Below are positions 34,701 through 43,850 of a stretch of DNA of 64,000 bases, one piece after another. Position 1 is the first letter of the stretch. Every line of letters begins with the position of its first letter. A program made the translations under genes and the position numbers. The notes beneath the pieces were generated by a model. The model was not told the origin of the DNA and made no database searches. It worked only from the letters and a program-made list of their open reading frames with translations. Location: contig NZ_CP040094.1 in assembly GCF_013343235.1 (NCBI RefSeq), positions 2,976,501-3,040,500 on the forward strand, in the 5' to 3' direction. This DNA comes from Nostoc sp. TCL240-02. GTDB taxonomy: Bacteria > Cyanobacteriota > Cyanobacteriia > Cyanobacteriales > Nostocaceae.

Positions 34701-36168
34701 CTACAACTTTAGCCAGTTCCCAAAAGTTATTAATCATCTGCTGACGGTCAACTTTTGCTGCCATTTCGTCAAAACCATCGAAAATTAGCAGCAATTTGCC
34801 CATCTGGTTCAACTGGTCAAAGACTTCGCTAGTTAGACGAATATTATGTTGTGTAAAAAAGAACCCTGCCAAAACGTTCTCGACATTTATCGCCTTGGCA
34901 AAATCTCGCAGCGTAATTACCAAAGGCAAACGGGGACGTTCAACACCACGTTTTTGGGCATCTCGGTAACGTTGTAATGCCACCCAAGCATAATGGAAGG
35001 CAAACCAAGTTTTCCCCGTACCAAATTCTCCTAGTATAGAAATATGCTCTTTGGCGGGATCGTCCAACCACATATCAATATAACCATCAATCCAACCATC
35101 GCGATCGCTATAGTGACTGATGCCAATACGCTGTTTAGTATCGGGGTCAATTTCCTCTTTTGTGCAAGCTAAAGGAACGTATTTTATATCTATTTGCCGC
35201 CGAATGATTTCTGCTTCTAACCAATCGAGATAATCGCTAAAATCAGCATCTTGGTCAATGAGTTCGTCAAAAGTATAACAACCTAAGTGGCGATTTTCCT
35301 CCTTTTCTACCTCATTTCGCGCCGCGCGTGCAATCCTTCTGGCTGTTACTAACCAACCTTCATCAGTTCTCTGCTGTTTCACAGAAGAACGCAAAACTGC
35401 TACATCTTTGAGTCCAACTTCGCCCTCAATTCCCCGGATGAGGATGCGGTCATATCGGTTACGCCGGGTTGGGACATTGATAATCCACTCAAAATATGAA
35501 TCGCCCCAAATTTCATATTTTTCAAAGCGATAGTTCAAGGTTTCAAACCAACCGCGCATTTGTTGAGCCAAGGCTATAGCTCGACATTTATTTTCGGTAG
35601 ATGTTTCAGCCTCCAGCAGTGCAGGATAATTCTGTGCAGCCAACCGCGCCATCTCTATACGAATACCTTCCAGTGTCGGCAACCTGTCAAGTAGTTCTTG
35701 GATATTTACAATGCGTTTTTGTAAAGAGCCAATTTGCTGACTCATCAGTGTATCTGCTGGGTTGCGAGTACGTTTAGCAACTTCCGCAAAAACAATATAA
35801 AACGCAGCAATTTCCCGTCTAATGTCAACTCCCAAACTTTTAATGTCATCACCCAACGAGTATGCATCAAGCCAAGCATCAACCTCAGAAAGCAAAATTG
35901 AGGGGTTATTATGGTCAAATGCTTTGCGGAAAGCCTGTTTTATTGCTTCTTGGCGAAAAAGTTCTAAAACAGGCTTAGGTTTCCCAACACCGTACTCTAC
36001 CAGTGTGTATGCATAAACCCCACTAAAATCTGCTGGTGGATGCTCTGGGTCGAGGTTAAACTGCTGAAGTAATTTAATTACAGTTTCATTGCGCCGAATT
36101 TTTTCCTTAATTAAAGGATTAGCGATCGCAATAATAGCGTTGATGACCTGTTCTGGGTTAATTATCAT
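31690..36168 (-). CDS. NACHT NTPase with pentapeptide segment and 14 WD40 repeats (STAND protein)
   Basis: 1492 residues, ATG 36166-36168. Parts in order: helical N-terminal region (1-185); an alpha/beta region (about 195-310, AIALAQQMRGWFETLNYRFEKYE...GWLVTARRIARAARNEV) that could be a restriction-endonuclease-like or sensor module, though I see no sure catalytic residues; the NACHT core with Walker A GEFGTGKT (380-387) and Walker B LLLIFDGFDEM (459-469); winged-helix and helical part to about 820; pentapeptide-like run (826-865, DLSGTVIKGADFSSVSLRG); and 14 WD40 repeats (about 866-1452), enough for two seven-bladed propellers. STAND proteins of this plan are signal-sensing switches, and several relatives defend against phage. 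Ligand and effector mode here are unknown. The last residues (GDT) come from a small repeat. Confidence 0.9.
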   Translation of the reverse strand: MIINPEQVINAIIAIANPLIKEKIRRNETVIKLLQQFNLDPEHPPADFSGVYAYTLVEYGVGKPKPVLELFRQEAIKQAFRKAFDHNNPSILLSEVDAWLDAYSLGDDIKSLGVDIRREIAAFYIVFAEVAKRTRNPADTLMSQQIGSLQKRIVNIQELLDRLPTLEGIRIEMARLAAQNYPALLEAETSTENKCRAIALAQQMRGWFETLNYRFEKYEIWGDSYFEWIINVPTRRNRYDRILIRGIEGEVGLKDVAVLRSSVKQQRTDEGWLVTARRIARAARNEVEKEENRHLGCYTFDELIDQDADFSDYLDWLEAEIIRRQIDIKYVPLACTKEEIDPDTKQRIGISHYSDRDGWIDGYIDMWLDDPAKEHISILGEFGTGKTWFAFHYAWVALQRYRDAQKRGVERPRLPLVITLRDFAKAINVENVLAGFFFTQHNIRLTSEVFDQLNQMGKLLLIFDGFDEMAAKVDRQQMINNFWELAKVVVPGAKVILTCRTEHFPEAKEGRALLNAELQASTKQLTGETPQFEVLELEKFNDDQIRLVLSHQTEAATVEQVMGNPQLLDLARRPVMTELILEALPDIEAGKPVDMSRVYLYAVRRKMERDIKSDRTFTSLAEKLYFLCELSWEMLSTDQMSLNYRLFPDRIRRLFGSVVQEEKDLDHWHYDMMGQTMLIRNADGDYTPAHRSLLEFFVAYKFVAELGALASDFTDLARVRFQINHDAAPVDYSWSAYFSCQVDAAEEILPTPALKGFISESLEKLRVTFGKAPLTKAVMDLLVGMVDVEVKESVTKIIEGTRGKSEDEVGYVGGNAATVLVKVDRTALEGKDLSGTVIKGADFSSVSLRGLTLTKASLNESFFTEALGRVLTVAFSPDGKLFATGEANCSIRLWQVENSEHISTLQDHTDWVRSVAISNDGKFLISGSDDKTVKIWDISKGKCLRTLQGHTSRVYSVAITSDASIVVSGSSDKTLKVWNPHTGECLRTLQGHSATVYSVAIYSDSSIVASGSWDETIKLWNFQTSECLKTWHGHTGRILSVAITSNGRKLISGGDDTIIKLWNINTGECEKIFQGHTNKILSITFSSDDKTIVSSSVDQTVKIWNINTKECLKILQGHQNSIWAVDITNNTIVSASSDSTIKLWDTSTGECLNTIYGYTSMVYSVCLSADNRILASSGDDGQIKIWDVKTGNYLRSLQGHKSRVWSVAINSECTLLASGGGDNTVMIWDIHTGKCWTIMGEQKGQYNSSVYSVAISPDSRFVAAATGESTVKLWNILTSECIHNLQGHTGRLWSVAISYDNAVLASCSDDQTVRLWDIHTGECLSILQAHDSSVNSVLFSLDGKTLFSSSDDQTIKIWDIESRKCLKTLQGHTNRVLSMAIVNDLVIVSSSSDQTIKLWDIYTGECLKTLQGHSNSVWSVTVSNDGATIISGSWDETIKFWDVQSGNCFKTLDNKPYAGMNITDIKGLTLAQIATLKTLGALEDREQILGDT

Positions 36169-36485
36169 TAGTCATTTGTCACTTTTACTGAGCGTATCGC
36201 TAAAGCGAAAGCTTCGCTAACGCCTAGCGTCTCGTAGAGAAGCCGTAAAGCCTGCTGCATAGCTACGCTTAGGGCGCAACCTCTCCAAGAGTTGTATTTG
36301 TCATTGGCAAGAGATGAAGAGACAAGAAAGAAATTTGTCACCCTCATCTCCTTTCCAGCTTCTACCGCTTAGGAATAAAATACAAAGCTTCATACTGTCT
36401 CTAGGTTCCCTATCCTTTATAAGGAGAGGGATTGAGGATGAGGTAAACCAGAGAAATAAATTGTATGTTATTTAATTCTTATTCC
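36169..36485. other. Intergenic region with several small dispersed repeats
   Basis: Just upstream of the NACHT gene start it holds GCTTCGCTAACGCC-, CTCGTAGAGAAGCC- and GCATAGCTACGCTTA-type small repeats (about 36189-36279). The rest is ordinary AT-rich sequence. The NACHT promoter must be here, between or in front of the repeats. Confidence 0.5.
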
Positions 36486-37493
36486 TTAACTAGAGCGGTT
36501 ATTTTCTAATCCTGGGATTTGCTTGGAAAACAATTCGTTAGGGTTAACCTGACCATCTGAAACAACAGAACGTATACCCTCTAAGGCGGCGGGAATTGAG
36601 CGCGGATCTATAAAAATCACTTTGCTGCTATCGCTTTTACCAATTGTCGCGCCCATATCGAGATAGCCTAAAGCAAACAGAACTTCTATTGCTTTATTAG
36701 CATTGGGATTAGTTTGGAGCTTTTGGGAAATAACTTCTGCTGATTCTGCGATCGCCTGCGCTTTCAAAACTTGCTGCTGACGTTCCGCTTGAGCCTTCAA
36801 AACGATCGCCTTTTGTTCAGCTTCAGCCTGCAAAATTACCGATTTTTGACGAGCTTCCGCATCTAAGAGTTGCGCGTCAGCTTTACCTCTGGCACTATTG
36901 ACAGCAGCTTCGCGATCGCCCTCAGAAGTTAAAATTGCTGCCCGTTTGCGTCGTTCTGCCGACATTTGCAATTCCATCGATTCTCGCACTGCCTGAGATG
37001 GAATAATATCTCGCAGTTCTACCCGTGTAACTTTCACTCCCCAAGGATCGGTAGCAACGTCCAAATCCCGTAGCAAAAGTTCACTAATGTGAGAACGAGC
37101 AGTAAAAGTTTGATCCAACTCCAGTTGCCCCATTTCAGCGCGAATTTGAGTTAGCACCATATTTATCATTGCAGCCTGGAGATTTTCTACCTTGTACCAG
37201 GCTTTTTCCATATCCACGATGCGCCAGTAAAACACTGCATCTACCTCAATGCCAACATTGTCGCGGGTGATACACTGTTGTGGAGGAATATCTAAGACTT
37301 TTTCGCGGATAGTTTCTTTGTAGACAATTTTATCTATGAAAGGAAAGATCATGTTTAGTCCTGGTTCCAGTTTTTTGTTATAACTACCCAATCTTTCCAC
37401 CAAAGCTTCATTGCCCTGATTGACGACTTTCACAGATCCCGCGACGGCAGAACCACCAAGGGCTAAAAGTACGAGCAAAAAAAACTGTTCCAT
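36486..37493 (-). CDS. SPFH/stomatin-family membrane protein (QmcA-like)
   Basis: 335 residues. N-terminal membrane helix ([18 protein letters not shown]), band-7 domain (about 22-200, [32 protein letters not shown]...[18 protein letters not shown]), a long Ala/Glu-rich coiled coil (about 200-265, [46 protein letters not shown]) and a conserved C-terminal helix. It forms large membrane ring assemblies and organises lipid microdomains. The NfeD-like gene sits 99 bases upstream on the same strand, the classic partner pair. Confidence 0.92.
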   Translation of the reverse strand: MEQFFLLVLLALGGSAVAGSVKVVNQGNEALVERLGSYNKKLEPGLNMIFPFIDKIVYKETIREKVLDIPPQQCITRDNVGIEVDAVFYWRIVDMEKAWYKVENLQAAMINMVLTQIRAEMGQLELDQTFTARSHISELLLRDLDVATDPWGVKVTRVELRDIIPSQAVRESMELQMSAERRKRAAILTSEGDREAAVNSARGKADAQLLDAEARQKSVILQAEAEQKAIVLKAQAERQQQVLKAQAIAESAEVISQKLQTNPNANKAIEVLFALGYLDMGATIGKSDSSKVIFIDPRSIPAALEGIRSVVSDGQVNPNELFSKQIPGLENNRSS

Positions 37494-37592
37494 TGTGAAT
37501 CTCCTGATTTTTTAAGTATTAAATGTCAAAAAAAGTAGGAAATGGACGAGATGGGGAAATAAAGAAAATAACCAATTCCCCATTCCCAATAA

Positions 37593-38027
37593 CTAAGAAT
37601 TCAACAAATTTTCTGGTATCACAATCAAAGTAGTACCCTCTCTCCTAACCACATAAACTCTTTGATGGGGTGCTACGGTAAATTTGTCATCGTCACATCG
37701 TGCTTGCCAGGAATTTCCCTCATACAACACCCGCCCTGTTTTCCCAGGCAGAATTTCTGTTAAGGTTTCAGCTATGACAGCATCCTGAATTTTCGATTTG
37801 CGTCGTCGTGGTTGCAAAAACCGACGAGAAAGCACGATTAGGAATGTGGAAAGTAATAGCCAAACTACAACTTGCAACCATACATTTCCCAAACCCACTC
37901 CAGACAGCAGCGCCACCACAAAAGCGCTAATTCCCATCATGAAGGCGACAAACGCCGATGGTAAGAACAGTTCCATGAGACACAAAACTGCTCCCGCCAG
38001 AAGCCAGATTAAGGTCAAACTTGGCAT
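37593..38027 (-). CDS. NfeD-family protein (short form)
   Basis: 144 residues with three N-terminal membrane helices (about 5-75) and a C-terminal OB-fold (about 80-142, LTEILPGKTGRVLYEGNSWQARC...VYVVRREGTTLIVIPE). It lacks the ClpP-like protease part of long NfeD proteins. It works with SPFH proteins as a partner subunit, here the product of the next gene. ATG 38025-38027. Confidence 0.9.
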   Translation of the reverse strand: MPSLTLIWLLAGAVLCLMELFLPSAFVAFMMGISAFVVALLSGVGLGNVWLQVVVWLLLSTFLIVLSRRFLQPRRRKSKIQDAVIAETLTEILPGKTGRVLYEGNSWQARCDDDKFTVAPHQRVYVVRREGTTLIVIPENLLNS

Positions 38028-38260
38028 AGTGCCATCCTAGACTCTACATTGACGTAAATCCATTTCTACGATTAGATACAGCCAGACGTAAGTTATTTAC
38101 AGAAAGCAAAACTTGGTCTTTTTACCAATAATTTTGATTACTTTCAGTAACCAGGTGTAGCTAGCGGTACACGAATCCAGTCTATTCTAGCCTTCAAGCC
38201 ATTGCCAGCTAAATGTAATCGAAATTCATGAGTTGATTGGTTTTTTAAATCTATACTTTT

Positions 38261-40282
38261 ATGATTTCTACTCAACTGACAATTTATTGTATAAATCCAG
38301 GCTGTAATAGCCCCATTAATCCTATTGGAGATCGTGTTTGTGCAAGTTGCCACACTCCCTTGGTTCACCGTTATCTTTGGGCTACTGGCTCATTGTCTGC
38401 TCAAATTACACCAGGCACAAAAGTAGCAGACAGATATGGAGTAATTACTCGCCAGATTTGGCTGGATACTCAACCAGGACTACCACCAGATGTCCCTGAA
38501 GAATTACCGAAGGAAGTAATTCCTTATTTACGGTTATATCAAGAACGGTTACATCTGCCCCAAGCTTATGGGTTTGCTAGTAATGGTGAGGAAGATACAA
38601 CTGATATCTTCTTGTTGGAAAATGTGCCGATAGATGATAGAGGAAATATCTATCCAACTATTGTTGAGGCTTGGGAGCAAGCAACTGCGGTACGACAAGT
38701 TTATTGGCTGTGGCAAATTCTCCAACTTTGGACACCTTTATCAGAATTAGGACTTAGCCGCAGTTTACTGGTAGTAGACAACTTGAGAGTCCAAGGTTGG
38801 TGTGTGCGACTGTTGGAACTCTACCAAACATCAGAAGATGAGAAGCTGAGTTTAAAAAATCTGGGGGAGTGTTGGCAATTTTGGGTAGCTTCTGCAAAGA
38901 CATCAGTAGCTAAAGGGTTGCAGAACATAGTCCAGGAGATGTGTGAAACGGAAATTGAGTTGGATGATGTTGCTACTCAACTAAATGGTTTATTACTAGC
39001 ATCTGCGGCAGAATTACCACTAGTTTTGAAGGTGGCAGGCTCTACAGATATTGGCCCGATTATGGCGCAAAATGAAGATGCTTGCTACCCGAATACTTTG
39101 AATGACTTAGATGAGCCTTTATTCTCCCACTTGTCAATTGTCTGCGATGGCATTGGCGGGCACGAAGGCGGCGAAGTTGCCAGTAAATTGGCAGTGCAGT
39201 CTGTAAAGTTGCAAATTCGCGCCTTACTAGCAGAGGTAACAGAACAAACTGTATTTGTGTCACCAGAATTGTTGCAAGAACAATTAGAAGCAAGCTTACG
39301 GGTGGTAAATAATGTGATTTGTGCCCGCAATAACGAACAAAAACGCCAAGGTAAAGAACGGATGGCTACAACCATTGTTATGGCGTTGCAAGTTCCACAA
39401 CGAGTACAGACAAGTACTGGGTGGCAATCAAATAATACCCATGAACTTTACTTGGCTAATGTTGGCGATAGCCGTGCTTATTGGATTACTCGCAACTATT
39501 GTCAGCTACTCACAGTAGATGATGATGTGGCGACGCGAGAAGTCCGCTTTGCCAAAAGTTTGTATCGAAAAGCATTAATAAAAACAGATGCTACTGCCTT
39601 AACTCAAGCGTTGGGGACAAGAAATGCAGAATCTTTACGTCTTAAGATTCAGCGATTTATTGTGGAAGAAGATGGCATATTACTACTGTGTTCTGATGGT
39701 TTAAGTGATAATAACAGGGTGGAACAATATTGGCAAGATTATGCAATACCCGTATTAAAAGGCCAGATGACAGTTGAAGATGCTGTCCGCAACTGGATTA
39801 ACTTGGCAAACGAAAAAAATGGGCGTGATAATACGTCAGTTGTTCTCACTTTTTGCCGTGTTTCTCCCGAATACTTAGTACCTGTGACTCCGGCGGCGTT
39901 GCCAGAAGAGATCATAGAAGCACAGATACAAGAAGAACAAGAGGAATTAGAGGAACAAGAGGAACAAGAGGAACAAGAGGAACAAGAGGAATTAATTTCC
40001 TTCACAGAAAGTTCGCAAACTTTGCTAGATTTGGATCTAGATTTGGATCTAGATTTAGATACTTCAGAGGAATCAGTTACAAGCCCAGAAATTCCACCAA
40101 CCTTAATTACAAAACCTAATCGGGGTAAACGCTTGGTAATGCTGGGGGGAATGTTTGCGTTGCTTATAGGGGGTACAAGTTTAGGATTATTTGCTTGGTG
40201 GCAAATTAATCCTCAAGGATTCCAGCAAATGTGTCGAAAACTTCCTCAAAAAGTGCAGCAATTGTGTCCACCTGGTAATTAA
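38261..40282 (+). CDS. PP2C-type serine/threonine phosphatase with zinc ribbon, acidic repeats and a C-terminal membrane helix
   Basis: 673 residues. N-terminal zinc ribbon (CINPGCNSPI...VCASC), a domain of about 200 residues that looks like a degenerate kinase-like or accessory fold, then a PP2C catalytic domain (about 262-550) with metal motifs IMAQNEDA, VCDGIGGHEGGE, NVGDSRAY, LLLCSDGLSDN and GRDNTSVVL. It then has an EEQ repeat (EEQEEQEEQEEQEE, about 567-580), a DL repeat (LDLDLDLDLD, about 590-600) and one membrane helix near 630-652 with a short tail. Probably a membrane-tethered phosphatase of the cyanobacterial Ser/Thr signalling network. Divergent from the NfeD-stomatin pair. Confidence 0.9.
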   Translation: MISTQLTIYCINPGCNSPINPIGDRVCASCHTPLVHRYLWATGSLSAQITPGTKVADRYGVITRQIWLDTQPGLPPDVPEELPKEVIPYLRLYQERLHLPQAYGFASNGEEDTTDIFLLENVPIDDRGNIYPTIVEAWEQATAVRQVYWLWQILQLWTPLSELGLSRSLLVVDNLRVQGWCVRLLELYQTSEDEKLSLKNLGECWQFWVASAKTSVAKGLQNIVQEMCETEIELDDVATQLNGLLLASAAELPLVLKVAGSTDIGPIMAQNEDACYPNTLNDLDEPLFSHLSIVCDGIGGHEGGEVASKLAVQSVKLQIRALLAEVTEQTVFVSPELLQEQLEASLRVVNNVICARNNEQKRQGKERMATTIVMALQVPQRVQTSTGWQSNNTHELYLANVGDSRAYWITRNYCQLLTVDDDVATREVRFAKSLYRKALIKTDATALTQALGTRNAESLRLKIQRFIVEEDGILLLCSDGLSDNNRVEQYWQDYAIPVLKGQMTVEDAVRNWINLANEKNGRDNTSVVLTFCRVSPEYLVPVTPAALPEEIIEAQIQEEQEELEEQEEQEEQEEQEELISFTESSQTLLDLDLDLDLDLDTSEESVTSPEIPPTLITKPNRGKRLVMLGGMFALLIGGTSLGLFAWWQINPQGFQQMCRKLPQKVQQLCPPGN

Positions 40283-40634
40283 CTTACTTATTTGAGAATA
40301 ATAAATGTTTACTCAAATCTTGATCACGAATTAGCATTGCTCTTCAGATAGTCACAGAAAACACAACGGTTTCCTCTTTTATCTTTTGGTGAATTCATGA
40401 TACTACCCTGTGCTTGAAGAAGAATTCAAAAGTCAGAATTAATGAGTCAAAATCAAGATACTCGTAAGCGTTGCACTATCCGCTTTTGCAGTCACAATCC
40501 ATTTTGTTATCGCTAGCGGGGCGTTTAGCCCATTCTGACTCCTGAATTCTGTTGCGATAAATAATTGAAAACGCGAAGTATCCTTAAGAAGCTTCGCGTT
40601 TATTTGCTAAAAAGAGTGCCTAATTAATTGCGTC
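40283..40634. other. Convergent intergenic region with terminator-like hairpin
   Basis: Lies between two converging genes. Nothing but a hairpin (40570-40600) is recognised; HIP1-like and GCTAGCGGGGCG motifs are isolated. Confidence 0.5.
40570..40600 (-). terminator. Probable terminator of the rubrerythrin gene
   Basis: AACGCGAAG (40570-40578) pairs with CTTCGCGTT (40592-40600), 9 bp, with a T-rich run on the minus-strand side. It may work in both directions. Confidence 0.65.
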
Positions 40635-41369
40635 CTAAGCTGCAACTTTTTCCTCAAATGGCTTAAAAGTTTTTTTGCTAGCACCGCAAATCGGACATTC
40701 CCAATCATCAGGAATTTCTTCAAAAGGCGTACCAGGTGCAATTCCTGAATCAGGATCGCCAGCAACGGGATCGTAAATCATACTGCATTGTCTACAAATC
40801 CATTTCCTAGTTTTAGGATCTTCACCTGCAACTCTGGTTGCTGTTTGTCCTCCGTTTAATACTTCTAAAGCTTCAGTGTAGCGATCGGCGTGGTAATTTT
40901 CGATGAATTTTAACAAGCCAAAACGGTGTGCAGCTTCTCGAAATGTGTTGGCATGATCGGTAGATTCTTGAACTTGCTTGAGAAATTCTTCAGCCGCAGG
41001 ATTGTCGCGTTGGCTCTGCCCGCCGTAGGCATCGCGTTGAGCATCGGCGGCAAACTCTGGATACATTGTAGTATATTCATAAGTCTCGCCTTCAATTGCC
41101 AAAGATAAACAGCGAGATATAATTTCCCGCTTTTGTTCATCAGTTAAAGCAGCCGCATTTTCTACCACTAGTTCTGGATGCAGCAACTTAAAATGTGCAA
41201 AAGCGTGTTCAGTTTCTTGGTCTGCTGTTTCTTTAAAAAGTTTTGCCAAGTCTGAAAACCCAAGTTGACGCGCTACCTCAGCAAAAAACAGATACTTGCG
41301 ATTTGCCATCGATTCACCACCGAAGGCAGCTTCTAAGTTTTGAAGTGTAGTAAAGTTGGACAAATCCAT
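40635..41369 (-). CDS. rbr: Rubrerythrin with a nine-residue repeat-derived insertion
   Basis: 244 residues. Ferritin-like diiron domain (1-175, with [42 protein letters not shown] and [12 protein letters not shown]) followed by a rubredoxin domain with two CxxC pairs (ICRQC and CPICG). It reduces hydrogen peroxide with electrons passed by the rubredoxin centre; in Anabaena RbrA protects nitrogenase-containing cells. The run [22 protein letters not shown] contains an extra AYGGQSQRD relative to the family, encoded by a 27-base insertion of the small dispersed repeat (41007-41036) on the loop before a diiron helix. Frame and all ligands are kept, so it may still work. Confidence 0.92.
   Translation of the reverse strand: MDLSNFTTLQNLEAAFGGESMANRKYLFFAEVARQLGFSDLAKLFKETADQETEHAFAHFKLLHPELVVENAAALTDEQKREIISRCLSLAIEGETYEYTTMYPEFAADAQRDAYGGQSQRDNPAAEEFLKQVQESTDHANTFREAAHRFGLLKFIENYHADRYTEALEVLNGGQTATRVAGEDPKTRKWICRQCSMIYDPVAGDPDSGIAPGTPFEEIPDDWECPICGASKKTFKPFEEKVAA
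41007..41036. repeat. Very small dispersed repeat inside the rubrerythrin gene
   Basis: GCGTTGGCTCTGCCCGCCGT then AGGCATCGCG. It duplicates the CAACGCGA target and adds exactly 27 bases (nine codons) to the gene. Confidence 0.7.
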
Positions 41370-41429
41370 AATTTTGGATGACAGGGAAGTGATATTTAGT
41401 ACGAAAACACAGACTCTACAACCGGATAG

Positions 41430-41661
41430 ATGAGCCGTTATTTGTATAAGCTAGAAACAGTCTATACAAACTTTTTCAGCCCAGATTTCGCAATCCGTTT
41501 TGTTAGCTGCACTTGGACAATTATATTCCAGCAAAAAGCTCGAATGAATGGAAGTAACAGTCTGATTTTCGGCTACTCTAACAGTACTGGTAATGCCCAT
41601 TTACTGGCTGAGGTTTTGAAACGGGGAATATGGTGCGTTTATGAAGAAAGGTTAGATCGCC
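41430..41661 (+). other. Open frame of unknown meaning, possible gene remnant
   Basis: A plus-strand frame with the run NGSNSLIFGYSNSTGNAHLLAEVLKRG looks protein-like but is not one I recognise. It has no ribosome site and overlaps the end of the dehydrogenase gene on the other strand. It is either a relic or chance. Confidence 0.25.
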
Positions 41662-42402
41662 TTATGCGATTCCACCGTTTACACGGATATTTTGCCCAGT
41701 GATCCATCTGGCTTCATCGCTAGCGAGAAACGCTACGACATCGGCGATTTCTTGCACATCTCCCAGTTTGCCAAAAGCAGCCATTTGAGCCAAACGATCT
41801 ATCTGTTCTTGGGTTTTACCTTCTCGAAAGAGTTCTGTATCGGTGGGGCCAGGAGAAATAACATTAACTGCGATCGCTTTTGCACCCAATTCTTTAGCTA
41901 GTACCCGTGTGATTTGTTCAACAGCACCCTTAGTTGCGACATAAGCACTATAAGTTGGCAGCATCATCACTGTAGTTGATGACGAAAAGTTGATAATCCG
42001 TCCGCCTTCTGCCAAGTGTTGCGCGGCTTGTTGGCAAGCAAAATAAGTACCTTTGACGTTAATGGCAAAAATCGCATCGAAATCTTCTTCTGTCACCTCA
42101 GTAATCGGTTTATAGAAGGCGATTCCGGCATTGTTGACCAAAATATCGACTTTACCAAAACGTTCAAGTGTTTGCTCAAAGAGCCGTTGAATGTCCGCTA
42201 CTTTGCTAATATCAGCTTGAATAGCGATCGCTTCTACTCCCAACTTTTCAATTTCTGCAACAACTTCTTGTGCTTTGCCTGCATTACCCGCATAGTTGAC
42301 GACAATAGATGCACCGTTACCAGCTAATTTTAGTGCGATCGCACGTCCAATTCCCCGCGATGCACCAGTGATAATTGCAACTTTCCCCGCTATTGATGAC
42401 AT
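41662..42402 (-). CDS. Short-chain dehydrogenase/reductase (FabG-like)
   Basis: 246 residues, classical SDR: cofactor motif TGASRGIGRA, NNAG, catalytic Ser in INFSSS, and YSAYVATK with the catalytic Tyr and Lys. The C-terminal GQNIRVNGGIA is usual for 3-oxoacyl-ACP reductase-like members. NADP preference is likely from the basic residue after the Gly motif. The substrate is not readable from sequence. It stands alone, with the starts of its neighbours on either side not coupled. Confidence 0.9.
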   Translation of the reverse strand: MSSIAGKVAIITGASRGIGRAIALKLAGNGASIVVNYAGNAGKAQEVVAEIEKLGVEAIAIQADISKVADIQRLFEQTLERFGKVDILVNNAGIAFYKPITEVTEEDFDAIFAINVKGTYFACQQAAQHLAEGGRIINFSSSTTVMMLPTYSAYVATKGAVEQITRVLAKELGAKAIAVNVISPGPTDTELFREGKTQEQIDRLAQMAAFGKLGDVQEIADVVAFLASDEARWITGQNIRVNGGIA

Positions 42403-42503
42403 AGATTAATCTAGTTTTATTTTGGATCAACAAAGTGATTATCTGCTGTTAAAGTACTATACCAAGGTTAAATTTAGCGATATCTACTAGTCTGGATGTA
42501 AAA

Positions 42504-42532
42504 ACCCAGACCTAATTCGTTCAAGTCTGGGT
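42504..42532 (-). terminator. Terminator after the efflux adaptor gene
   Basis: ACCCAGAC (42504-42511) pairs with GTCTGGGT (42525-42532), followed on the minus strand by TTTTTAC. It lies 8 bases from the stop codon of the adaptor gene. Confidence 0.75.
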
Positions 42533-42539
42533 AGTTCAT

Positions 42540-43850
42540 TTAAGATTCTGGAACGATCGCAGCGCCATCTCTAAGATTGAGCAACCCTGAGATAATAACT
42601 TTATCTTCTGGTTGTAATCCTTCAAGAACTTGGTAATTATTATCTTTGATTTCGCCTAGCTTCACGCGCTTTTGTAGAGCTATTTGTTGAGATACACCTT
42701 GGGGAGATGTTTCGGTTTCAACTACATACACAAAAGTATCGCCACCTACACGAGTCATTGCTGTTGTGGGGATTAAAATTCCGGGGCGCTGATTCCAAAA
42801 CACTCTAGCCCTTACCAATTGATCTGCACGTAGCTGACTGTTAGGATTGTCAAAAAGTGCTTTGATCAGTATCCCTTGTGTTTCGTTATTAGCAGTAGGT
42901 GCAATAAAAAATACCCTACTTCTACCCAGCTTTTGACCTTGTGTATTCATCACTTCCACTGGCATTCCCTTACGCAATTGCGGCCCTTGCTGTAGTGGCA
43001 CAGAGATGTTCAATTCTAAAGGCCGATTTTGCGTTAGATTAACTAATTGTGTGGAAGTATTAACTAAATCACCTACTTTCACAGCCATGTTGCCAACTGT
43101 GCCACTAAAGGGAGCGGTAATTTTGTCAGACTGGATTTGTTGTGTTTGATTATTTACATTAGCTTGCTGCAAGGTTTTTTCAGCCTGCAATATATTGGAT
43201 CTTTGAGCTTGAATCCTGGAATCAATTGCATCAAGACTAGTTTTAGCATTGGCAAGCCGATCAGCAAACTGATTGCGAGTCTGTCGAGACACGGCTCCTT
43301 GTTCAGCTAGGACGGAATATTTTTCGTAGGTTTGCTGATACAATTGCACATTCGCAACGTATGATGATCGTTGGGCTTCTAGAGATTTCAGTACAGCGCG
43401 GGCATTTTCCAGTTGCAATAAAAACGCTTGAGGCGCAGCATTGTTAGGAGCGATCGCTGATTGTGGTGTACGATCTATTTGGATAATTGGCGCTCCTTCG
43501 GCAATTGGATCTCCCGATTTCACAAATATTTGGGTAACTTGACCCTGAATCCTCGGCTGGATTATGATTGAGCGCTGGGATTTTAGGCTAGCAATAAAAT
43601 CTGAACTTTCCTCAATTATGCCGCTTTGTACTGTGGATATTTTGACTCTTACACCTTGAGGTTGAACGTTAGCAGTTGCAGGCGTTGAATTTTGCGGAGC
43701 GAGCAAACGCCAAACTAGAGCTGTTCCTCCCCCTAACAATAGTAGTGCAGGTAAAAATAACCAAAGCCACCGCCGTTTTCCAGAAGGTGGCTCAAATGAG
43801 GTTTGTGGAGCTTTTTCTCCAAAATCAGTTTGAGGCTCAGGGGATGTCAT
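42540..43850 (-). CDS. RND-type efflux periplasmic adaptor (membrane fusion protein)
   Basis: 436 residues. A cytosolic Pro-rich start, then one membrane anchor (about 27-48, WLWLFLPALLLLGGGTALVW), a lipoyl-like half (QRSIIIQPRIQGQVTQIFVKSGDPIAEG), a coiled-coil hairpin (about 145-235), the second half (ITAPFSGTVGNMAVKVGDLV) and beta-barrel and membrane-proximal domains (PTTAMTRVGGDTFVYVVE...VKLGEIKDNNYQVLEGLQPEDKVI). It links an inner-membrane RND pump to an outer-membrane channel, but neither is next to it, so it is an orphan in this window. Confidence 0.9.
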   Translation of the reverse strand: MTSPEPQTDFGEKAPQTSFEPPSGKRRWLWLFLPALLLLGGGTALVWRLLAPQNSTPATANVQPQGVRVKISTVQSGIIEESSDFIASLKSQRSIIIQPRIQGQVTQIFVKSGDPIAEGAPIIQIDRTPQSAIAPNNAAPQAFLLQLENARAVLKSLEAQRSSYVANVQLYQQTYEKYSVLAEQGAVSRQTRNQFADRLANAKTSLDAIDSRIQAQRSNILQAEKTLQQANVNNQTQQIQSDKITAPFSGTVGNMAVKVGDLVNTSTQLVNLTQNRPLELNISVPLQQGPQLRKGMPVEVMNTQGQKLGRSRVFFIAPTANNETQGILIKALFDNPNSQLRADQLVRARVFWNQRPGILIPTTAMTRVGGDTFVYVVETETSPQGVSQQIALQKRVKLGEIKDNNYQVLEGLQPEDKVIISGLLNLRDGAAIVPES

